A DNA stretch of 6,160 nt from contig WBXJ01000171.1 of the NCBI GenBank assembly GCA_008933045.1, positions 1 to 6,160 of the forward strand, in the 5' to 3' direction. Under the pieces are notes generated by a model. The model was not told the origin of the DNA and did no database searches. It worked only from the letters and a program-made list of their open reading frames with translations. Positions 1-4,907 of the stretch are shown in pieces. This DNA is from Verrucomicrobiota bacterium. Its GTDB lineage: Bacteria; Verrucomicrobiota; Verrucomicrobiia; Limisphaerales; SXQI01. Every line of letters begins with the position of its first letter. Position 1 is the first letter of the stretch. Both the position numbers and the translations under genes were made by a program.

Positions 1-687
1 AGAGGCTTTGGAAGCGTGGAGGCGGATGTATTTTTAGTTCAAGGCCGACTCCTGATCGGACACAGCGTTCAATCGTTGAAGCCTCATCGCACCTTGGAAT
101 CGATGTATCTGGATCCTCTGCGAACCTGGTTCAAAGCTCATCCAGATTCGAGTCAACGCCGCAAACCGTTACAACTTCTGGTCGATGTCAAAACGGAGGC
201 CAATTCGACTTGGATCGCGTTGCATTCTGTCTTCACTAATTATTCTGACCTACTGACACGGTTCGAATCGACCAATACAATCAAGCAATTGGTCATGGTG
301 GTGATCTCTGGGAATCGCTCAGTGGAGCTGATGCAACAGCAACAACCTCGATACGCAGCCTATGATGGGCGTTTAGAGGATTTAACAGCACCAACACCAC
401 GGACAAGCGCGTTCATGCCGTTGGTCAGCGCTGCTTGGCCAAGCTTTTTTAAGTGGCGCGGACATGGAGAATTTCCAGAACTCGAACGGAAGCAACTTCA
501 AGCTTGGGTGTTGTTGACTCATCAGCAAGGACGAACCCTGCGTTTTTGGGGAGCACCCGACGAACTCAACACTTGGCGGGAATTAGCTTCGGCTGGGGTA
601 GACTGGATCAACACAGATCATATCGTGGCTCTGGCAGATTTTCTCCGCACACAACCCCGCCCGGTTCAGGCTCCAAGAACTCCGTAA
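1..687 (+). CDS. PI-PLC/glycerophosphodiester phosphodiesterase-like protein (5' end missing)
   Basis: The frame is open from the first base of the window, so the N-terminus is cut off. A GTG at 16 would be a possible start, but it lies inside a conserved strand (GFGSVEADVFLV), so it is probably not the true start. The EAD motif followed by LLIGH matches the metal-binding region of the PI-PLC/GDPD TIM-barrel superfamily, specifically the AIM6-like bacterial group. Later landmarks are LLVDVKTEA (a barrel strand with a conserved Asp and Lys) and WINTDHI near the C-terminus, the typical last strand of GDPD-like barrels. In this family the first catalytic His lies in an N-terminal HN motif, which would be in the missing roughly 40-60 residues. 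The likely role is hydrolysis of a phosphodiester, but the substrate cannot be told. The gene is convergent with the asparaginase gene, with 27 bp between stop codons. The family call is fairly secure and the activity is inferred. Confidence 0.8.
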   Translation, partial: RGFGSVEADVFLVQGRLLIGHSVQSLKPHRTLESMYLDPLRTWFKAHPDSSQRRKPLQLLVDVKTEANSTWIALHSVFTNYSDLLTRFESTNTIKQLVMVVISGNRSVELMQQQQPRYAAYDGRLEDLTAPTPRTSAFMPLVSAAWPSFFKWRGHGEFPELERKQLQAWVLLTHQQGRTLRFWGAPDELNTWRELASAGVDWINTDHIVALADFLRTQPRPVQAPRTP

Positions 688-721
688 GCGGAGAGCCCTC
701 AAATCTGGCAAGCCTTACGGA
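681..721. repeat. 8-bp inverted repeat spanning the two convergent stop codons
   Basis: TCCGTAAG at 681-688 is the exact reverse complement of CTTACGGA at 714-721, with 25 bases between the arms. Both genes end with codons CCG TAA, so each arm contains a stop codon. A smaller hairpin, CTCCG/CGGAG at 680-684 and 689-693 with a 4-base loop, overlaps the left arm. Neither is followed by a T-tract, so an intrinsic terminator is not well supported. The symmetry may simply reflect the shared terminal codons. Confidence 0.35.
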
Positions 722-1725
722 CGGTTGCCACCAACCGGCCCCAACTCCTTCGTTGAAATAGCTCGACCTGTCTCCACTTGGCTGAACTTTGGTGTCGTCA
801 CCGAGTAGCTGAAGCCTTGCGCACTTCCAGCAGCTCCGTAACGACCTTTTTTATCAACCGCGATAAAATTGATGCTCAGATCGGCACCCTTCGGATCCTT
901 GCGGGCGATCGCCTTGACTGTTTCCAAGCAAGCTTCGGTCGGGGTCGCACCACGTTGCATAAAGCTCACGACCTGAAACGAGCCACAATAACGCATCACA
1001 TTCTCCCCGATCCCCGTAGCACCCGCCGCGCCCACCTCATCATCAACATACAAGCCACCGCCGATGATAGGCGAGTCACCGACCCTACCAGGCAATTTAT
1101 AAGCCCAACCACTCGTCGAACAACCGCCGTAAAGATGGCCGTCTGGAGCCAAAAGGATAAGGGCGATCGTATCGTGATTCTTTGCCGCGCTCTTCTCCTG
1201 TTCGGCCTTCCATTGAAGCCATTCGCGGCGACGCCCTTCAGTGGGCATTTCCGCAACCTCCAAGCCCTCCTTCAACGCAAATTCACGAGCCCCTGCCCCA
1301 ACCAACATGACATGCCTGGTTTTTTCCATGACACGACGCGCGGCGGAGATTGGGTGGCGTATTCCCTCGATCGCGGCAACGCTCCCCGCCTTATGGCCGG
1401 GGCCAGACATGATGCAGGAATCGAGTTGCACAACCCCCATCGCATTCGGCATACCTCCCGCACCGACCGACGAATTACTGAGGTCATTTTCAGTCACCCA
1501 GATGCCCTTTTCCACGGCATCCAATCCCGAACCCCCTTGTTGCAGAATTCTCAACGCCTCGTCATTGCTGGCTTTACCAAATGGCCACGTAGAAACGATG
1601 ACAGGACTTGTTTTGTTGAGCATACTTTTCTCCTTCGCCTCAGAAGTCATCCACGGCCAAGCCGCAGCACCGACTGAGAGGAAGACAGAAGAATCTTGCA
1701 AGAACTGGCGGCGCGTTGTGACCAT
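715..1725 (-). CDS. Glycosylasparaginase / isoaspartyl peptidase-type Ntn hydrolase, Tat-exported
   Basis: This is a 336-residue member of the N4-(beta-N-acetylglucosaminyl)-L-asparaginase family, close to the usual length. The N-terminus, TTRRQFLQ followed by a hydrophobic stretch ending near residue 24, is a twin-arginine signal, so export to the periplasm or beyond is likely. Family landmarks in order are STWPFG (45-50), VGAGGMPN (87-94), NHDTI (183-187), GRVGDSP (213-219) and AAGATGIGE (233-241). Thr186 in HDT is the expected nucleophile. The precursor cleaves itself before this Thr to give alpha and beta subunits, and GRVGDSP lines the substrate pocket. The family hydrolyses the amide of Asn-linked GlcNAc or of L-asparagine, and the exact substrate cannot be read here. 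The ATG at 1725 directly precedes the Tat motif and fits well. No strong ribosome site is adjacent; an AAAGGA sits about 18 bases upstream at the end of the preceding gene. It lies 15 bp downstream of the deoxyhypusine-synthase-like gene, so co-transcription is likely. Confidence 0.9.
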   Translation of the reverse strand: MVTTRRQFLQDSSVFLSVGAAAWPWMTSEAKEKSMLNKTSPVIVSTWPFGKASNDEALRILQQGGSGLDAVEKGIWVTENDLSNSSVGAGGMPNAMGVVQLDSCIMSGPGHKAGSVAAIEGIRHPISAARRVMEKTRHVMLVGAGAREFALKEGLEVAEMPTEGRRREWLQWKAEQEKSAAKNHDTIALILLAPDGHLYGGCSTSGWAYKLPGRVGDSPIIGGGLYVDDEVGAAGATGIGENVMRYCGSFQVVSFMQRGATPTEACLETVKAIARKDPKGADLSINFIAVDKKGRYGAAGSAQGFSYSVTTPKFSQVETGRAISTKELGPVGGNRP

Positions 1726-1740
1726 AAATAGAGATTCGGG

Positions 1741-2925
1741 TTATCCTTTTTTCAGGGCTTTAGCCAAGCCCGCGGAACTACTACGTTTTGCTACGTTGCG
1801 ACTGGTTTTGATTTTGTCCACTGTACCTGTTTTGAGATATTGAACGCGAACCTTTTCGAGGATTTGGTCACGTCGATCATACAAACGCTTTTGTTTGCGG
1901 GGTTTGAATCGACTCAGACAATAAGCAGTCAACAAGGGCAAAGAAATTGTGGAATCCACATAAGCCACGACGCAATCCGGTAGATTATCAGGGTCCACCT
2001 TACCCCAACTCACAGCCTCGGCGGGCGTCGCTCCGCTCAACCCACCGGTATCCGGTCGAGCATCCGTGCATTGTAAAAAATAATCATGCCCCTTCTCCTT
2101 AATACCCATGACTTCTTGAATCTGCGGTTCCGTCTGCAACATGAAATTCTTCGGAGATCCACCTCCAAGAATGAACACTGAAGATTTGTGCCCTGTGGAT
2201 TTGGCTTCATAAACAATTCCAGCCGTCTGATTCACATCGCGGTTCACATCGGGCATGAGTTTTGAATCACGCAACGCCATCGCGGCGATATTCATGCCGA
2301 TGGAACTGTCACCAGGACTGCTTGTGAAGATCGGAATTCCACACTCATAAGCCACCGCCAGAACCGAGGCATCCTTCAACCCAAGTTTGCGACCCCGTGC
2401 GGCCACATATTTTCCCAACAGATAATGGAATTCATCAGTCCCCATCGCTTTTTGAAATTCCGCACCCTGAATCACCTCGCGAACAAAAGCATCCGTATCG
2501 AGCAGGACATTGTAATCAAACAGCACATCATAAATACGAATGACCCCATCCTTGTGCAAATCCACATCATCCAAAAATGGCGAACCCGCATAGAGGAACA
2601 TGTCCAACCCGTAATGCAGATCGTGGTAAAGATTCGCGCCTGTCGAAACAATCCAATCCACAAAACCAGCTTTCATGAGCGGGATTAAGCAGGATTTCCC
2701 CAACCCAGCAGGCGTCAGCGCACCCGTGAGACTCATGCCGATGAATCCGTCATCGGGAAGCATTTTTTGCACAAGCAGATGTGCCGCCTCACGGAGCCGA
2801 CCGCCGTTGTAGGCCATAAACGATTGATCAATCAGATCAGCCGCAGAGATATTCTTTCCGACTCCAAAAGGATTCAGTCGGGGGTAAGCGGCAAATTTTC
2901 CAGTCAACTTCGCATGTTTACTCAT
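1741..2925 (-). CDS. Deoxyhypusine synthase-like protein
   Basis: The protein has 394 residues from ATG at 2925. A GTG one codon upstream (2928) is the only other start, because TGA lies two codons before it. Residue numbers below count from the GTG. It belongs to the deoxyhypusine synthase family. Visible landmarks are the GFIGMSLTGAL strand (61-71), STGANLYHDLHY (95-106), FTSSPGDSSIG (201-211), GGGSPKN (255-261), DTGGLSGATPAEAVSWGK (293-310) and YVDSTISLPLL (323-333). Lys310 in SWGK aligns with the human catalytic Lys329, which carries the butylamine intermediate. The human His-His segment after GGG is replaced by PKN, as I recall for bacterial family members. Canonical enzymes use NAD and spermidine to modify eIF5A, which bacteria lack. 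The product here may therefore be homospermidine or another aminobutyl transfer product; this is inference. The last 56 residues are very basic, with 19 Lys/Arg. It is the first recognisable gene of a unit with the downstream asparaginase. Confidence 0.88.
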   Translation of the reverse strand: MSKHAKLTGKFAAYPRLNPFGVGKNISAADLIDQSFMAYNGGRLREAAHLLVQKMLPDDGFIGMSLTGALTPAGLGKSCLIPLMKAGFVDWIVSTGANLYHDLHYGLDMFLYAGSPFLDDVDLHKDGVIRIYDVLFDYNVLLDTDAFVREVIQGAEFQKAMGTDEFHYLLGKYVAARGRKLGLKDASVLAVAYECGIPIFTSSPGDSSIGMNIAAMALRDSKLMPDVNRDVNQTAGIVYEAKSTGHKSSVFILGGGSPKNFMLQTEPQIQEVMGIKEKGHDYFLQCTDARPDTGGLSGATPAEAVSWGKVDPDNLPDCVVAYVDSTISLPLLTAYCLSRFKPRKQKRLYDRRDQILEKVRVQYLKTGTVDKIKTSRNVAKRSSSAGLAKALKKG

Positions 2926-3127
2926 CACAATTCATCTTGGTGAAAAGATCCGATGCCGCAACCTGTTTTTTAGGTTTGTAAAACGAATCGCACCAAAGGT
3001 TTTGGTAATCCGCTTCGATTAGTGAGCAGAAGCCTTTCGGAAACAAATCCTCCTGAATGCCATTCCACACATGGAGAAAGACGATCCTAGAATAGTCCGG
3101 CAGATACACAAACGGGGAACTCACCAT
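2918..3127 (-). CDS. Possible small upstream ORF (69 codons), unknown function
   Basis: This ATG-initiated minus-strand frame encodes 69 residues and ends 8 bp inside the start of the deoxyhypusine-synthase-like gene (TAA at 2918-2920). Its ATG overlaps the stop of another minus-strand frame in a TAATG arrangement at 3125-3129. Both junctions resemble translational coupling. The peptide is rich in aromatic residues, with no membrane segment or motif I recognise. The frame stays open upstream of the ATG to a TGA at 3260-3262, so it could also be the tail of a broken gene. No strong ribosome-binding site precedes the ATG. I regard it as a candidate leader or remnant gene. Confidence 0.3.
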   Translation of the reverse strand: MVSSPFVYLPDYSRIVFLHVWNGIQEDLFPKGFCSLIEADYQNLWCDSFYKPKKQVAASDLFTKMNCDE

Positions 3128-3626
3128 TAGAAGATTCGGGGCCAGCGCATCAAGCTGCGACTTCGGGGCTGGACAACAATTCTCACGTGGCCCTCGGCGG
3201 AATACTTGGCCAGCTTCCCGAAAACGAACTTCGGGTTGCTCTCCCGTCCATCCACCGCATCAGTGATCGCCCATTAAAACTTTCCGATGCTCAGAAGGGG
3301 CGCACCCAGAATCGCCAGCACCAGTTTGCCTTGCGTCAGGTTACCCAGTTTGATGACGCGCAACAGATTAAATCCGAGTTCAACCGCTGATTCTTTTCAA
3401 CTCAAAGACGCGGTTTACGGGACTAATTTAAAAGCCGAAATTTGGCAGAAGTCCTAGTTGCGAGTGCAGATGGCAAGAATCAGCGTAACTTGGCGACATC
3501 AATTACGAAGTTGTAGAGCCTCAGCCCCTCTTTGGGAAACTCTTTGTCTTTCTCCGCCACAAAAGAACTTTGAAACAATACAAAAATAAACGTGACATTG
3601 CCAGCCGATTCGTAAAAGACTAGAGA
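2929..3626. other. Roughly 700-bp gap between divergent genes
   Basis: No recognisable complete gene, RNA gene, insertion sequence ends or direct-repeat array is visible. Besides the three weak minus-strand frames listed separately, it must hold promoters for the minus-strand pair and for the RCC1 gene. A loose sigma70-like pair for the latter is TTGAAA at 3570-3575 and TGACAT at 3593-3598, with 17 bases between them. The second box matches the consensus at only three of six positions, so it is not called as a promoter. Confidence 0.5.
3130..3396 (-). pseudogene. Protein-like frame interrupted by a stop; possible gene remnant
   Basis: Reading minus-strand codons from 3396 down to 3130 gives 88 sense codons broken by one in-frame TAA at 3274-3276. 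The first part (40 codons) includes LGFNLLRVIKLGNLTQGK and a hydrophobic stretch LVLAILGAPLLSIG. The second part (48 codons) includes GRESNPKFVFGKLAKYS and ends at TAA 3127-3129. Neither part has an ATG in a sensible position. The composition looks coding, and the CTG-rich codons explain the Gln-rich antisense frame on the plus strand. The phrases faintly recall transposase C-termini, but I cannot assign a family. This is a tentative call of decayed coding sequence. Confidence 0.25.
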
Positions 3627-3635
3627 ATGCTTCAA
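3480..3635 (-). other. Short protein-like minus-strand frame, unassigned
   Basis: A 51-residue frame runs from a possible TTG start at 3635 to TGA at 3480-3482. It includes HSLVFYESAGNVTFIFVLF and KEGLRLYNFVIDVAKLR, a well-formed mix of hydrophobic and charged residues. A GGAAG lies about 8 bases before the TTG on the minus strand. The frame remains open further upstream, inside the divergent RCC1 gene. It may be the tail of a decayed gene or chance. It occupies the region that should hold the RCC1 gene's promoter, which weakens the case for a living gene. Confidence 0.2.
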
Positions 3636-4832
3636 AAAAATATCTTCCAAGTGCTGGCGTTGGCGGTGGTGACTTGGGCCACGATGCTCACGAGTTGGGC
3701 CGGTATTTTCCCGCTGCCGACTCCCACGCCGACGCGGCCGACTTTGTTCCCGCTCTCGCGCCCGAACCTCACGGGCACGGTGGTCGCGTGGGGAGACAAC
3801 TCTGATGGCGAAACGACCGTGCCCCCTGGCCTGAGCAGCGTGGTGGCCATCGCGGCGGGGCTTTATGACTCAATAGCTTTGAAGAGTGATGGCACGGTGG
3901 TCGCGTGGGGAGGCAATGGCAATGGTCAAACGACCGTGCCCCCCGGCCTGAGCGACGTCGTGGCCATCTCGGCGGGTTGCGCTTATTTCACCTTGGTCTT
4001 GAAGGATGATGGCACGGTGGTCGCGATGGGAGACAACAGCGGCTATTCTACTTTTAAGATACCACCCACCCTGAGTAAGGTCGTGGCCATCGCGGCGGGA
4101 AGTCGTCATGCCCTGGCCTTGAAGAGCGACGGCACGGTGGTCGCATGGTTAGGGGACGGGAGCGTGGTGAACCTTAACGAATTGACCGTGCCCCCCGGCC
4201 TGAGCGACGTGGTGGGCATCGCAGTGTCGGGTTCCAGGAACGCAGCCTTGAAGAGTGATGGCACGGTGGTCACGTGGGGTGATCAGGGCCAACAATATGA
4301 GCCATTGACCGTGCCCCCCGGCCTGAGCGACGTCGTAGCCATCTATGGGACAGCTGGTAGTTCTGGTTTTACCGCTTTGAAGAGTGACGGCACGGCGGTG
4401 ACGTTTGCCATGCCAAGCCAAGTCCCGATTCCACCTAGCTTTACCGAGATCGTGGCAATCTCCGCTGGGGAACCCCTTATGGCCTTAAAGAGTGACGGCA
4501 CGGTCGGCGTGTTCGGATCCAACTTTCAGGGCCAAACGAACGTGCCGGCTGGCTTGAGCGGAGTAGTAGCCATCGCGGAGGGTTATAACCATAGCTTGGC
4601 TTTGAAGAGTGACGGGAAGCGGATTTTCGATTGGACTATCGCCATTCAGATAAGCCGCCTACGCCTAGACATGCGGGTGCTCTTGGGCCGAACGTATCAG
4701 CTCCAAGTGTCGAACGATCTGAAGGTCTGGACGCCGAGCGGCCCGCCTTTTGTGGCCCAGGATGAAAACATCACCCAAGAGTTTGTCGTCGCCGAAACCG
4801 GCCGCTTCTTCCGCCTCGTGAAGGTGCTCTGA
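3627..4832 (+). CDS. Secreted RCC1-repeat (seven-bladed beta-propeller) protein
   Basis: The protein has 401 residues. Residues 1-25 form a signal peptide with a hydrophobic core (VLALAVVTWATML) and likely cleavage after SWA. A proline-threonine linker, PTPTPTRPT, follows at 31-39. Residues 50-329 hold seven repeats of 36-43 residues with the pattern GTVVAWGDN...VPPGLS.VVAIAAG...ALKSD, the RCC1/alpha-tubulin-suppressor type. Boundaries are about 50, 89, 129, 169, 212, 255 and 291. Seven repeats match one closed propeller. The sixth lacks the WGDN motif and looks degenerate. Residues 330-401 form a small beta-rich C-terminal module (LLGRTYQLQVSNDLKVWTPSG...GRFFRLVKVL) common at the ends of secreted verrucomicrobial proteins. 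The likely role is extracellular or surface binding; no ligand is evident. The ATG at 3627 directly precedes the signal peptide, with only a weak purine-rich site (TAGAGA) before it. It probably shares a transcript with the CotH gene downstream. Confidence 0.88.
   Translation: MLQKNIFQVLALAVVTWATMLTSWAGIFPLPTPTPTRPTLFPLSRPNLTGTVVAWGDNSDGETTVPPGLSSVVAIAAGLYDSIALKSDGTVVAWGGNGNGQTTVPPGLSDVVAISAGCAYFTLVLKDDGTVVAMGDNSGYSTFKIPPTLSKVVAIAAGSRHALALKSDGTVVAWLGDGSVVNLNELTVPPGLSDVVGIAVSGSRNAALKSDGTVVTWGDQGQQYEPLTVPPGLSDVVAIYGTAGSSGFTALKSDGTAVTFAMPSQVPIPPSFTEIVAISAGEPLMALKSDGTVGVFGSNFQGQTNVPAGLSGVVAIAEGYNHSLALKSDGKRIFDWTIAIQISRLRLDMRVLLGRTYQLQVSNDLKVWTPSGPPFVAQDENITQEFVVAETGRFFRLVKVL
3774..4613 (+). repeat. 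Seven tandem RCC1 coding repeats of 108-129 bp
   Basis: Units begin at 3774, 3891, 4011, 4131, 4260, 4389 and 4497, giving lengths of 117, 120, 120, 129, 129, 108 and 117 bp. All are multiples of three. Nucleotide blocks are strongly conserved: AAGAGTGATGGCACGGTGGT closes or opens most units, and CCCGGCCTGAGCGACGT occurs in units 2, 4 and 5. Such conservation suggests recent duplication or gene conversion among units. Confidence 0.85.
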
Positions 4833-4896
4833 ACAGCCGGGCATTCCCGACCACAACCGTCTCCTCATCCACGGCGACAACCACATCTTCTGTTTT

Positions 4897-4901
4897 GGGG
4901 A
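4897..4901 (+). promoter_or_regulatory. Ribosome-binding site for the CotH-family gene
   Basis: GGGGA ends six bases before the ATG at 4908, a good Shine-Dalgarno spacing. It supports this ATG over initiation further inside the gene, and it supports independent translation despite the frame being continuous with the RCC1 gene. Confidence 0.5.
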
Positions 4902-4907
4902 CTGAGT

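Noticed and set aside
778..1677. Long plus-strand open frame of 299 codons opposite the asparaginase gene
   Set aside because: It is antisense to a well-recognised gene, shows no family motif, and is rich in Arg/His/Thr as expected of a shadow frame.
1241..1843. Plus-strand open frame of 200 codons opposite the asparaginase gene and the 3' end of the deoxyhypusine-synthase-like gene
   Set aside because: It crosses two real genes on the other strand and has no recognisable domain.
3187..3390. Plus-strand frame of 67 codons in the intergenic region
   Set aside because: Its Gln-rich composition comes from CTG-rich codons on the minus strand; the opposite frame looks more protein-like.
3870..4421. 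Two minus-strand frames with repeated His/Arg/Asp-rich peptides
   Set aside because: The repetition only mirrors the RCC1 repeats on the plus strand.
3774..4613. Tandem repeats considered as a CRISPR-like or non-coding array
   Set aside because: Unit lengths are all multiples of three, the frame is open throughout, and the translated pattern is a clear RCC1 repeat.
4822..4902. Short frame between the RCC1 and CotH genes containing NRLLIHGDN, resembling DNA methyltransferase phrases
   Set aside because: Only about 26 codons with no start codon and no further methyltransferase motif; chance resemblance is more likely.
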